From Bacillota bacterium (GTDB lineage Bacteria; Bacillota; Clostridia; Christensenellales; CAG-138): 11,305 bases of DNA. This document shows, piece by piece, positions 1-7,076 of this stretch; the stretch's first letter is position 1; each line of letters begins with the position of its first letter. The stretch lies in the NCBI GenBank assembly GCA_023458355.1, contig JAEWZS010000080.1, forward strand, positions 1 to 11,305, in the 5' to 3' direction. The notes beneath the pieces were generated by a model that made no database searches, had not been told where the DNA came from, and saw only the letters and a program-made list of their open reading frames with translations. The position numbers were made by a program, and so were the translations under genes.

Positions 1-371
1 ACGCCCCCGCCTTCAGCGGCGGACAGGCCTCGGGCAAGCTCGTGATCGCGGGCTCCTCCTCCATAAGCCCCATCATGGAAAAGCTCACGGAAGCCTACGC
101 CCTCGTAAACCCCAACGTGAAGATCGAAATGCAGACGAGCGACTCCACCACCGGCATGACCTCGGCCATCGAAGGCATCTGCGATATCGGTATGGCTTCT
201 CGTGCACTCAAGGATAGTGAGCTTGAAGCCGGCCTTACCGGTACCGCTATCTGCCAGGACGGCATCGCAGTAATCGCGAACCTCAAAAACCCCATTAACG
301 GCTTAACTGCCGAGCAGGTAAAGCAAATTTACGTAGGCGAAGTTCTCACGTGGGATGGGCTTGAAGGTTAA
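1..371 (+). CDS. pstS: Phosphate ABC transporter substrate-binding protein PstS, C-terminal part (5' end outside window)
   Basis: The reading frame is open from the left edge (first full codon at base 3) and stops with TAA at 369-371, giving about 122 visible residues. It would bind phosphate outside the membrane and deliver it to PstC/PstA. The visible part carries the family's phosphate-binding signatures: GSSS followed by PIMEKL, then SDSTTGM, then DIGMASR, then the IYVGEVLTWDGL segment that matches the usual IFTGEITNW of PstS. These normally form the first lobe of a PstS, yet here they are the last residues before the stop. I infer that the whole protein has a second-lobe-like part upstream, as in some clostridial PstS proteins with permuted or extra lobes; a truncated gene is the alternative. 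No coding remnant of a second lobe follows the stop. pstC comes 64 bases downstream. Codons up to about base 180 almost all end in G or C; later ones are mixed. Confidence 0.9.
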   Translation, partial: APAFSGGQASGKLVIAGSSSISPIMEKLTEAYALVNPNVKIEMQTSDSTTGMTSAIEGICDIGMASRALKDSELEAGLTGTAICQDGIAVIANLKNPINGLTAEQVKQIYVGEVLTWDGLEG

Positions 372-381
372 AAAATTCGGT

Positions 382-414
382 ACGGAGCATGCGGGATTAT
401 CCTGTATGCTCCGT
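382..414 (+). promoter_or_regulatory. Strong hairpin between pstS and pstC (attenuator, processing or stabilising element)
   Basis: Bases 382-395 pair with 401-414 as a 14-bp stem (two G-U pairs) around the 5-base loop ATTAT. The outer arms are ACGGAGCAT and ATGCTCCGT. The bases that follow are CCCAAATG, so there is no U-tract and this is not a standard intrinsic terminator. Its place directly after pstS suits a partial terminator, an RNase processing barrier or a 3' stabiliser that keeps binding-protein mRNA more abundant than the membrane-subunit mRNA. The role is inferred; the base pairing is read directly. Confidence 0.75.
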
Positions 415-435
415 CCCAAATGTTAAGGGAACACT

Positions 436-1284
436 ATGAAGCATACGAAAGAGAAAGTAATGAAGCTCGTGTTTGCGGCAGCTGCCAGCGTAAGCTTACT
501 TGCGTTGGCGCTTATTTGCTTATTTTTATTCGCAAACGGCATACCGGCCGTCAAAGAGATCGGCATATTGGAATTTTTGGGCGGGGAGAAATGGAAGCCG
601 TCCAACGGTTATTACGGCATTTTCCCCTTTATTGTAGGCAGCATTTATGTAACAGCAGGCGCACTTATTATAGGCGTGCCTATTGGCCTTTTGTGCGCGG
701 TATACCTTGCACGGTTCTGTCCTCCAAAGCTTTATAAAATATTGAAGCCGGCAGTGGAACTCCTTGCAGGTATTCCTTCCGTTGTTTACGGCTTTTTCGG
801 CCTTATCGTGCTTGTGCCCTTCATTCGTGATGAGTTTGGAGGCATGGGTACAAGCATGCTCGCCGCATGCATCCTTTTAGGCGTGATGATACTCCCGACA
901 ATAATAACCGTAAGTGAAAGCGCCATACGTGCGGTACCGGAGAGCTACTACGAAGGCGGGCTTGCCTTAGGTGCAACGCATGAAAGAAGCGTGTTTTTCA
1001 CAACGGTTCCTGCGGCAAAATCCGGTATACTCGCAGGGGTTATCCTCGGCGTAGGACGCGCCATCGGCGAGACAATGGCTGTTGTAATGGTAGCGGGCAA
1101 CCAGCCGCGCATGCCTGCGGGGTTATTAAAGGGAATACGAACCATGACGGCTAACATCGTTATAGAGATGGGTTATGCGGCCGATTTGCACCGCGAAGCG
1201 CTCATCGCAACGGCGGTGGTGTTGTTCGTATTCATTTTACTTATCAATCTTTTGTTTTCCGTTTTGAAACGGAAAACCTTGTAA
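436..1284 (+). CDS. pstC: Phosphate ABC transporter permease PstC
   Basis: This 282-residue inner-membrane protein is one of the two permease halves of the Pst phosphate importer. The N-terminus has a short basic stretch and a first membrane segment at about residues 12-34. A periplasm-facing stretch with GGEKWKPSNGYYGIFPFIVG (about 49-68) is typical of PstC. Further membrane segments lie near 65-93, 110-130, 140-160, 195-220 and 256-276. The coupling loop that contacts the ATPase is recognisable from AIRAVPESYYEGGLALGAT (163-181) to VPAAKSGILAG (191-201), followed by GRAIGETMAV. The length is normal for the family. The start is preceded by AAGGGA five bases upstream; an internal ATG at 460 lacks comparable support. 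It sits behind the pstS-pstC hairpin and 12 bases before pstA. PstC rather than PstA is chosen because of the WKPS-type segment and the gene order. Confidence 0.97.
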   Translation: MKHTKEKVMKLVFAAAASVSLLALALICLFLFANGIPAVKEIGILEFLGGEKWKPSNGYYGIFPFIVGSIYVTAGALIIGVPIGLLCAVYLARFCPPKLYKILKPAVELLAGIPSVVYGFFGLIVLVPFIRDEFGGMGTSMLAACILLGVMILPTIITVSESAIRAVPESYYEGGLALGATHERSVFFTTVPAAKSGILAGVILGVGRAIGETMAVVMVAGNQPRMPAGLLKGIRTMTANIVIEMGYAADLHREALIATAVVLFVFILLINLLFSVLKRKTL

Positions 1285-1296
1285 GGGGTTGGGGTT

Positions 1297-2145
1297 ATGG
1301 AGCATACTAAAAGAAAAAACAAAATTCGTCGCGACCCCTTATCCGTGGTACTCCGTATTGCGGTAACGTTTGCTGCCGGTATAACAGCAGCAGCGGTACT
1401 CGTCATACTTGGGTATGTACTCTTCAAGGGTGTGCCGAATTTAAGCTGGGACCTCTTTTCATTCAACTATACATCCGAGAATGTGTCTCTTATGCCCGCG
1501 CTCATCAACACTCTTGCGATGACGGTAATATCGCTTTTCATCGCCGCCCCGATCGGCATATTTTCCGCCATTTACCTGGCGGAATACGCAAAGCGCGGTA
1601 ATAAGCTTGTGAAGGTGGTTGCCGTTACGGCAGAAACGCTTTCCGGTATCCCTTCCATTGTTTACGGACTTTTCGGGCTTCTGTTTTTTGTCAGCGCACT
1701 CAAGTGGAGTTTTTCATTGCTCGCCGGCGCATTTACACTCGCTATCATGAATTTGCCGCTTATAATGCGCACTACAGAGGAAGCATTGCGCGCTGTCCCG
1801 GATGCCTATCGCGAAGGCAGCTACGGACTTGGTGCGGGTAAACTTCGAACGGTATTTAAGGTGGTCCTGCCCGTGGCGGTGCCCGGCATACTCGCAGGCA
1901 TCATTTTATCGGTAGGGCGTGTGGCAGGGGAGACTGCAGCGCTTATCTACACGGCAGGCACCGTGCCGCAGATTGCAAGCTCACTGTTCCAATCCGGCAG
2001 AACGCTCTCGGTGCATATGTACGTGCTTTCAAGCGAAGGGCTTCATGTGGATGAGGCCTATGCTACGGCAGCGGTACTTGTGGTGGTAGTGTTGCTCATC
2101 AACCGCCTTTCTGCGTACGTGGCTAAAAAGATTTCCAAGGGATGA
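1297..2145 (+). CDS. pstA: Phosphate ABC transporter permease PstA
   Basis: This is the second permease half of the Pst importer, 282 residues. It has a basic N-terminus (KRKNKIRRDP), a first membrane segment near 20-44, a SWDLFSFNYTSE periplasmic stretch (50-61) typical of PstA, and later segments near 68-95, 112-132, 140-157, 195-220 and 255-272. The ATPase-coupling loop runs from EEALRAVPDAYREGSYGLGA (161-180) to VVLPVAVPGILAG (189-201), then GRVAGETAALIYTAG. The AETLSGIPSIVYGLFGL block parallels AVELLAGIPSVVYGFFGL in PstC, as expected for paralogous subunits. AAGGGG, which begins in the pstC stop codon, serves as the ribosome binding site eight bases before ATG. pstB follows after 14 bases. 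Length and motifs are complete. Confidence 0.97.
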   Translation: MEHTKRKNKIRRDPLSVVLRIAVTFAAGITAAAVLVILGYVLFKGVPNLSWDLFSFNYTSENVSLMPALINTLAMTVISLFIAAPIGIFSAIYLAEYAKRGNKLVKVVAVTAETLSGIPSIVYGLFGLLFFVSALKWSFSLLAGAFTLAIMNLPLIMRTTEEALRAVPDAYREGSYGLGAGKLRTVFKVVLPVAVPGILAGIILSVGRVAGETAALIYTAGTVPQIASSLFQSGRTLSVHMYVLSSEGLHVDEAYATAAVLVVVVLLINRLSAYVAKKISKG

Positions 2146-2159
2146 GGTATTGATTACAA

Positions 2160-2909
2160 ATGGATAAAATAGAAGTACGCGCTCTGGATTTATACTACGG
2201 AAGTTTTCAGGCGCTCAAAAAAGTAAATCTCACTGTACCCGAGAACCATATAACCGCGCTCATCGGCCCCTCAGGATGCGGCAAGTCCACGCTTTTAAAA
2301 ACGCTTAACCGCATGAACGACCTGGTGGAAGGCTGCAGAACGGAAGGGGAGGTATTGCTTGACGGGCAAAGTATATTTAACGGCATGGATGTTAACCTAT
2401 TAAGAAAACGCGTCGGCATGGTGTTTCAAAAGCCTAACCCGTTTCCCATGAGTGTTTACGATAACGTGGCGTTCGGACCACGCACACATGGAATCAAATC
2501 CAAAGCTAAGCTTGACGATATCGTGGAGCGCTCACTTCAAAATGCCGCTATATGGGGAGAGCTAAAAGACAGGCTCAAAAAGAGCGCACTCGAGCTTTCG
2601 GGCGGGCAGCAGCAGAGACTTTGCATCGCGCGTGCCCTCGCCGTGGAGCCGGAGGTGCTATTGATGGACGAGCCCACTTCAGCGCTCGACCCCATTTCCA
2701 CCTCCAAAATAGAAGAGCTGGCAATGGATTTAAAAAGGAAATATACTATAATTATCGTGACACACAACATGCAGCAGGCGGCGCGCATATCGGACTATAC
2801 CGCCTTCTTCTTGCTTGGCGAACTCGTGGAGCGCGCGAGCACCGAAAAGCTCTTTTCCATGCCCAAAGACAAACGCACCGAGGACTATATAACAGGGAGG
2901 TTTGGATGA
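2160..2909 (+). CDS. pstB: Phosphate ABC transporter ATP-binding protein PstB
   Basis: This 249-residue cytoplasmic ATPase powers phosphate import through PstC/PstA. All nucleotide-binding motifs are present: Walker A GPSGCGKST at 36-44, Q-loop Gln90 in VFQKPNPFPMSVYDNVAFGP (the PNPFPMS stretch is diagnostic of PstB), signature LSGGQ at 146-150, Walker B VLLMDEPTSALDP at 166-178, and switch His202 in VTHNMQQAARISD. The length is normal for PstB. A GAGGT stretch around 2144-2148 is a rather distant ribosome binding site, about 11 bases from the ATG, and overlaps the pstA stop. The TGA stop overlaps the phoU start region (ATGATGA at 2906-2912), which suggests translational coupling. Confidence 0.98.
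   Translation: MDKIEVRALDLYYGSFQALKKVNLTVPENHITALIGPSGCGKSTLLKTLNRMNDLVEGCRTEGEVLLDGQSIFNGMDVNLLRKRVGMVFQKPNPFPMSVYDNVAFGPRTHGIKSKAKLDDIVERSLQNAAIWGELKDRLKKSALELSGGQQQRLCIARALAVEPEVLLMDEPTSALDPISTSKIEELAMDLKRKYTIIIVTHNMQQAARISDYTAFFLLGELVERASTEKLFSMPKDKRTEDYITGRFG
2895..2900 (+). promoter_or_regulatory. Ribosome binding site of phoU, deciding between two adjacent ATG codons
   Basis: GGGAGG inside the 3' end of pstB lies five bases before ATG 2906 and eight before ATG 2909. The usual spacing favours 2909, which also gives a family-like MRSRFDDQL N-terminus. The choice changes the protein by one residue. Confidence 0.6.
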
Positions 2910-3559
2910 TGAGAAGCCGTTTTGACGATCAACTCGAAGCGCTGCATACAGAGCTTATTGAAATGGGTGCGCTTTGCGAAAACGCTATCTCCAATGCCGC
3001 GCAGGCGCTTATGGAGGGTGATCTCGCTCTCGCACGGCGCACAGCGGAGTTTGATCATGAAATCGATGAAAAAGAACGTAAAATCGAAAGCCTAGCTTTA
3101 AAATTACTGTTGTTCCAGCAGCCTGTTGCACGGGACTTGAGGCAGGTTTCTGCTGCCCTTAAAATGATTACCGACATGGAGCGCATAGGCGATCAAGCAG
3201 CGGACATCGCGGAGATTACGACCATGGCGAACATCGTACCTGAGGATACGCTTCATGTAAACGACATGGCACGCGCTACCATCAAAATGGTCACGGAGAG
3301 TATCGACGCGTTTGTGCAGGCGGATCTTAAGCTTGCCCGCGCGGTGATGGAATATGACGATGTGGTGGATGATCTTTTCGATCAAGTAAAGAAGGAACTT
3401 ATTGAACTCATTGGCAAGCACCCCGAGCGCGGCGAATATGCGATCGATCTACTTATGATTGCAAAGTACTTTGAGCGTATAGGTGACCATGCCGTGAATA
3501 TTGCCGAGTGGGTGGAATTTTCTATCACAGGAATACATAAAGGAGGGGAAACGCTGTGA
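2909..3559 (+). CDS. phoU: Phosphate transport system regulator PhoU
   Basis: This 216-residue, mostly helical cytoplasmic protein is the negative regulator that links the Pst transporter to the PhoR-type sensor kinase. PhoU proteins are two copies of a three-helix bundle, each with a conserved metal-binding E/D-rich motif. Both copies are visible: MITDMERIGDQAADIAE (86-102) and MIAKYFERIGDHAVNIAEWV (183-202). The length is normal for the family. Two adjacent ATG codons (2906 and 2909) are possible; 2909 fits the GGGAGG spacing better. A longer upstream reading frame over pstB has no PhoU homology and is not real. The stop overlaps the GTG start of the response regulator by four bases (GTGA). 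Its position between pstB and the two-component pair suits a signalling role. Confidence 0.97.
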   Translation: MRSRFDDQLEALHTELIEMGALCENAISNAAQALMEGDLALARRTAEFDHEIDEKERKIESLALKLLLFQQPVARDLRQVSAALKMITDMERIGDQAADIAEITTMANIVPEDTLHVNDMARATIKMVTESIDAFVQADLKLARAVMEYDDVVDDLFDQVKKELIELIGKHPERGEYAIDLLMIAKYFERIGDHAVNIAEWVEFSITGIHKGGETL

Positions 3560-4233
3560 TCTATTGCGTGGAGGATGATACCGGTATCCGCGAGCTTGTG
3601 GTGTACACCCTCAACTCCACGGGACATACAGCAATAGGATTTTCAGATGGCACGACGTTTTTTGAAGCGCTTGAGAACGAACTCCCGGAGCTCGTGTTGC
3701 TCGATGTGATGCTGCCGGGTATAGATGGTTATGAAATTTTAAAAAAGCTTCGCTCAAAAGTCAGCACACGCGAGCTCCCTGTGGTGATGCTTACAGCACG
3801 TGGTGCCGAATACGATAAGGTGAAGTTCTTGGATGCCGGTGCAGACGATTATGTCACAAAGCCCTTCGGCATGATGGAGCTTCTTTCTCGCGTAAGGGCG
3901 GTACTGCGCCGTGCGGGTGGAAAAAAGGATAAAGAAGACATGCTTCGCGTAGGCGGTGTAGAGGTGGATGTGAAACGCCATGCCGTGCTGGCGGGCGGTG
4001 ATACTATAGTCCTTACGCTCAAGGAGTTCGAGCTTTTGCGGCGTCTTATAGAAAATAAAAATATCGTGCTCACGCGCGACAAGCTTTTAGAAAGCGTTTG
4101 GGGGTACGATTTCGATGGTGAAACACGCACAGTGGACGTACATGTTCGCACACTTCGCCAAAAACTCGGTGTTTATGGTGATATCATTGAAACGGTGCGC
4201 GGTGTGGGCTACCGCCTGAAAGAGGAGGTTTAG
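3556..4233 (+). CDS. phoP: OmpR/PhoB-family response regulator, probable phosphate regulator PhoP/PhoB
   Basis: This 225-residue DNA-binding response regulator is probably activated by the kinase encoded next. The receiver domain (about 1-115) has the acidic pocket Glu6-Asp7-Asp8, the phospho-acceptor Asp50 in LLDVMLPGIDGYE, the switch Thr80 in VVMLTARG, and Lys102 in DDYVTKPFG. A short linker (KKDKED) leads to a winged-helix output domain (about 127-223) with LTLKEFELLRRLIENKN, LTRDKLLESVWGYDF, RTVDVHVRTLRQKL and TVRGVGYRLK, all typical of the OmpR/PhoB class. Translation starts at GTG 3556, eight bases after a strong AGGAGGGG, and the start overlaps the phoU stop. The phosphate role is inferred from the operon; the PhoP or PhoB name cannot be told apart by sequence alone. 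Confidence 0.93.
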   Translation: MIYCVEDDTGIRELVVYTLNSTGHTAIGFSDGTTFFEALENELPELVLLDVMLPGIDGYEILKKLRSKVSTRELPVVMLTARGAEYDKVKFLDAGADDYVTKPFGMMELLSRVRAVLRRAGGKKDKEDMLRVGGVEVDVKRHAVLAGGDTIVLTLKEFELLRRLIENKNIVLTRDKLLESVWGYDFDGETRTVDVHVRTLRQKLGVYGDIIETVRGVGYRLKEEV

Positions 4234-4234
4234 C

Positions 4235-5899
4235 GTGAGAAAGCGAGTGTTCCGCGGTATGAGCCTTCTGGCATGCGCGGCAGTACTTGTCTCCATGGTA
4301 TTGGCCGCGTTCGTAATGTACGGCGGCTTCTATGACGCTATGCGCGAAAAAGTGAAGAATGAAGCAGCTTATGTGGCTGCTGCGGTGGAATTAAACGGAG
4401 AGGCATATTTCACTAAGCTTCGAGGCATAGGGGATGGCAGCCGCATTACGCATGTTGCAACTGACGGCACTGTGCTTTACGACAGTGAAAAAGACGCGGG
4501 TCAAATGGAAAACCATCTTGATCGGCCAGAAATTGCACGTGCGCTTAAAACCGGGCATGGGGAAGCCGAACGTCTGTCTGAAACCCTGGGGCAGATAACA
4601 TTTTATCGAGCCATACAGCTTCAAGACGGTACTGTTTTGCGCGTGGCCATCGCCGTGGATAGTGTTTATAATGCTCTTGTCCGTGCTTTTCCGTATATGC
4701 TGCTTACCGTGGCCGGTATGGCTGTAATTTCTCTTATAGCAGCGCGGTTCCTTACAAGGCGCGTCATAAAACCCATCAACGGGCTTGATCTGGAGCATCC
4801 GTTGCAAAACGATGTGTACGATGAGCTTTCTCCCCTTCTATCTCGTATAGACCGACAAAATGGAGAGATCGAAAGCCGCATGCAGGCGCTTTACAATAAG
4901 CAGCATGAGCTTGCTTCTGTCGCCGAAAACATGTCGGAAGGGCTTTTACTCCTCGACCCCAAGGGAAACATACTCGCTGTAAACAAAAGTGCACTACGGC
5001 TTTTAAACGTTAATAAGGGAGACTACCTTAACAAACACGTGTTTTCCTTAAATCGTTCCATGGCCGTGCGCACCGCACTTGAACTTGCCCAAAAGGGTGT
5101 TCGCAATGAGCAACCTCTTGAAGCGGACGGTCGCTTTATGAGCCTTATGGCAAATCCCGTAACGGCTGAGCGTGGGAACGCCGGCACGGTTATGCTTATC
5201 GTGGATGTTACCGAGCGGCATGAAGCCGAAAAGCGAAGACGCGAATTTTCCGCGAATGTTTCGCATGAGCTTAAGACTCCACTTACCTCCATTTCAGGCT
5301 ACGCAGAGATCATTAAAAACGGCATTGCTAAGACGGAGGATGTAAACCGCTTCGCAAACGCCATCTATCTCGAAGCACAGCGTATGATTGTCCTTGTGGA
5401 GGATATTATGGAGCTTTCGCGGCTCGATGAAAACGGGGGAGAAGCACCGCGTGAGCGTGTTGCGCTATTAAGCATAGCCAAAGAGGCAGCAGAACCTCTA
5501 CAAGGAAGCGCTGCGGCAAAAGGCGTGCAATTTGATTTTATAGGTACGGACCTTGATGTCACAGGTGTGAGGCGCCTCCTTTACGAAATGTTTTACAACC
5601 TTCTCGACAACGCTGTACGGTATAACAAAGACGCCGGCAACGTAACTGTGGAGGTCAAAAATACCGAGGAAGGCATAGTGGCTTCCGTCGCCGATTCAGG
5701 CATAGGTATACCGCGCGAGCACCATACACGCGTCTTTGAAAGGTTTTACCGCGTCGATAAAGGCCGCGCTAAGGAAACGGGCGGCACAGGCCTCGGGCTT
5801 TCTATCGTAAAGCATGCCGCTATGCTCCATAACGCAAAGCTAAACCTCGAAAGCGAACCCGGAAAGGGTACAAAGATTACGGTTGTATTTACAAAATAA
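4235..5899 (+). CDS. phoR: PhoR-type membrane sensor histidine kinase
   Basis: This 554-residue kinase is the expected partner of the upstream response regulator. It has a membrane segment at about 9-30, an extracytoplasmic region at about 31-150, a second membrane segment at about 152-172, a short linker, and a PAS-like domain at about 225-325 (ENMSEGLLLLDPKGNILAVN through MLIVDVTERHEAEKRRR). The dimerisation/phosphotransfer H-box is SHELKTPLTSISGYAE with His344. The ATP-binding domain has the N-box NLLDNAVRYN (455-464), G1 DSGIGIP (487-493), F-box FERFYR (501-506) and G2 GTGLGLSI (517-524), so all catalytic motifs are intact. No clear full-length HAMP domain is visible after the second membrane segment; RRVIKPINGLDLEHP is only a short remnant. 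Translation starts at GTG 4235, six bases after AGAGGAGG and one base after the regulator's stop. Pairing with PhoU and PstB is inferred from the operon. Confidence 0.93.
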   Translation: MRKRVFRGMSLLACAAVLVSMVLAAFVMYGGFYDAMREKVKNEAAYVAAAVELNGEAYFTKLRGIGDGSRITHVATDGTVLYDSEKDAGQMENHLDRPEIARALKTGHGEAERLSETLGQITFYRAIQLQDGTVLRVAIAVDSVYNALVRAFPYMLLTVAGMAVISLIAARFLTRRVIKPINGLDLEHPLQNDVYDELSPLLSRIDRQNGEIESRMQALYNKQHELASVAENMSEGLLLLDPKGNILAVNKSALRLLNVNKGDYLNKHVFSLNRSMAVRTALELAQKGVRNEQPLEADGRFMSLMANPVTAERGNAGTVMLIVDVTERHEAEKRRREFSANVSHELKTPLTSISGYAEIIKNGIAKTEDVNRFANAIYLEAQRMIVLVEDIMELSRLDENGGEAPRERVALLSIAKEAAEPLQGSAAAKGVQFDFIGTDLDVTGVRRLLYEMFYNLLDNAVRYNKDAGNVTVEVKNTEEGIVASVADSGIGIPREHHTRVFERFYRVDKGRAKETGGTGLGLSIVKHAAMLHNAKLNLESEPGKGTKITVVFTK

Positions 5900-5965
5900 A
5901 CCATTTTGCTAGAGGATTCGCATATCACAACAGCGAATAATTGTAGAAAAATGTGAGGTAATCCT

Positions 5966-7012
5966 ATGGCAGAGCGCAAGCGCATCCGCGATTGGATGGA
6001 TATCCCCGCGCGGTTTGGAGCGGGCGAGAAAAACAGCATAACCGATGTGTTAGGCGTTACCGTGGGGCATTGTACCCTAAAAGAGGGAACAGCCTGCACA
6101 GGTGTGACCATCATAAGCCCCCACGATAAAGACCCCTACCGCTTTCCTACACCCTGCGCGGTATATGCGGGCAACGGTTTTGGTAAGCTTGCAGGAAGCG
6201 TACAGGTGGAGGAACTGGGCGTTCTGGAATCGCTTATAGGCCTTACAAATACATTCTCGGTCGCCCAGGTGATACAGGGTATACTTGAGCATCAAGTACA
6301 GCACATGGGAGAAAACGACTGGTCAATGAATACCCTCGTCGGCGAAACCAACGATGGCGGTCTCAACGACCTTAGGGCATTTCATGTAAAGAGTACGCAC
6401 GCTTTAAAGGCCATTGCTGCATTGAGTAAAGATGTGGAAGAAGGCTGTGTAGGTGCGGGTACGGGCACGCGTTGCTACGGCTTCAAAGGTGGTATCGGCA
6501 CAGCATCACGCATCATTTTAGGTTCGGTCATGGGCGAGCGAGAAAACTATACCGTAGGTGCTTTGGCACAGACGAATTTTGGAGGCAACCTTAACATTTA
6601 CGGCCATCAGCTGCCACTTGCACCCGTTGACGAGCGTCCGCTTGCCGGAAGCTGTATGATCATCGTGGCGACCGATGCACCCCTTGATGCGCGCCAGCTT
6701 AAGCGCATCGCCAAGCGCGGCATTGTGGGGCTTAACGATACGGGGTCCTACCTTGCTCACTCGAGCGGGGACTTCTGCGTCGCGTTTTCCAACTGTGCCG
6801 ATAACCTGTTTGACAGGCATGACGCACATAAGAAGCCCTTTATGCGCTTGGATGACGGGCAGCTTGATCCTCTTTTTGAGGCGACGGTCGAGGCCGTACG
6901 GGAAGCGATCTACAATTCCCTCACGATGGCTGTTACGACAGAAAAAAACGGTGTTATAGCAAAGCAATTCGATATTACGGATTACGCCGATCTGCTAAAG
7001 TTGAAACGTTAA
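5966..7012 (+). CDS. P1 (S58/DmpA) family self-processing aminopeptidase
   Basis: This 348-residue protein belongs to the DmpA/BapA N-terminal-nucleophile group (L-aminopeptidase/D-esterase and beta-peptidyl aminopeptidases). These enzymes cleave themselves before a serine that becomes the catalytic nucleophile. The probable cleavage site is Gly228-Ser229 in LAGSCMIIVATDAPL, which matches the family's GS-IIVVATDAPL stretch. Other family blocks are ITDVLGVTVGHCTL (25-38), the GVTII segment, NTLVGETNDGGLND (122-135), GVGAGTG-type GAGTGTRCYGFKGGIGTASR (163-182) and TNFGGNL (203-209). There is no signal peptide, so it is cytoplasmic. Its natural substrate cannot be read from the sequence. A GTGAGGT ribosome binding site lies about seven bases before the ATG. 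It follows the kinase by 66 bases with no terminator between them, so read-through from the phosphate operon is possible, and it ends just before an intrinsic terminator. Confidence 0.92.
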   Translation: MAERKRIRDWMDIPARFGAGEKNSITDVLGVTVGHCTLKEGTACTGVTIISPHDKDPYRFPTPCAVYAGNGFGKLAGSVQVEELGVLESLIGLTNTFSVAQVIQGILEHQVQHMGENDWSMNTLVGETNDGGLNDLRAFHVKSTHALKAIAALSKDVEEGCVGAGTGTRCYGFKGGIGTASRIILGSVMGERENYTVGALAQTNFGGNLNIYGHQLPLAPVDERPLAGSCMIIVATDAPLDARQLKRIAKRGIVGLNDTGSYLAHSSGDFCVAFSNCADNLFDRHDAHKKPFMRLDDGQLDPLFEATVEAVREAIYNSLTMAVTTEKNGVIAKQFDITDYADLLKLKR

Positions 7013-7031
7013 TTTTATTATTTTATAGCGC

Positions 7032-7059
7032 AAGAGCCGCCTTGTCAGGCGGCTCTTTT
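7032..7059 (+). terminator. Intrinsic terminator after the P1 peptidase gene
   Basis: Bases 7032-7041 pair with 7048-7057 to form a GC-rich 10-bp stem (AGAGCCGCC against GGCGGCTCT) around TTGTCA, followed by a T-run ending at 7059. It starts 20 bases after the peptidase stop. Read on the other strand the stem is followed by GCGCTATAAAA, which is a poor U-tract, so it should act mainly on + strand transcription although it also lies just beyond the convergent transporter gene. Confidence 0.9.
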
Positions 7060-7076
7060 AAAAGTTTATTCGTTTA

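Noticed and set aside
2552..2908. Long + strand reading frame that runs into phoU from within pstB.
   Set aside because: Its translation has no PhoU-like sequence before MRSRF and overlaps the intact pstB gene; it is only an open frame without a start.
4391..4807. 138-codon open frame on the - strand inside phoR.
   Set aside because: It lies wholly inside the intact kinase gene, has no recognisable domain and no supporting ribosome binding site.
5916..5938. Short inverted repeat ATTCGC...GCGAAT between phoR and the peptidase gene, first considered as a terminator.
   Set aside because: Only six pairs with an 11-base loop, AT-rich and without a following U-tract; too weak to call.
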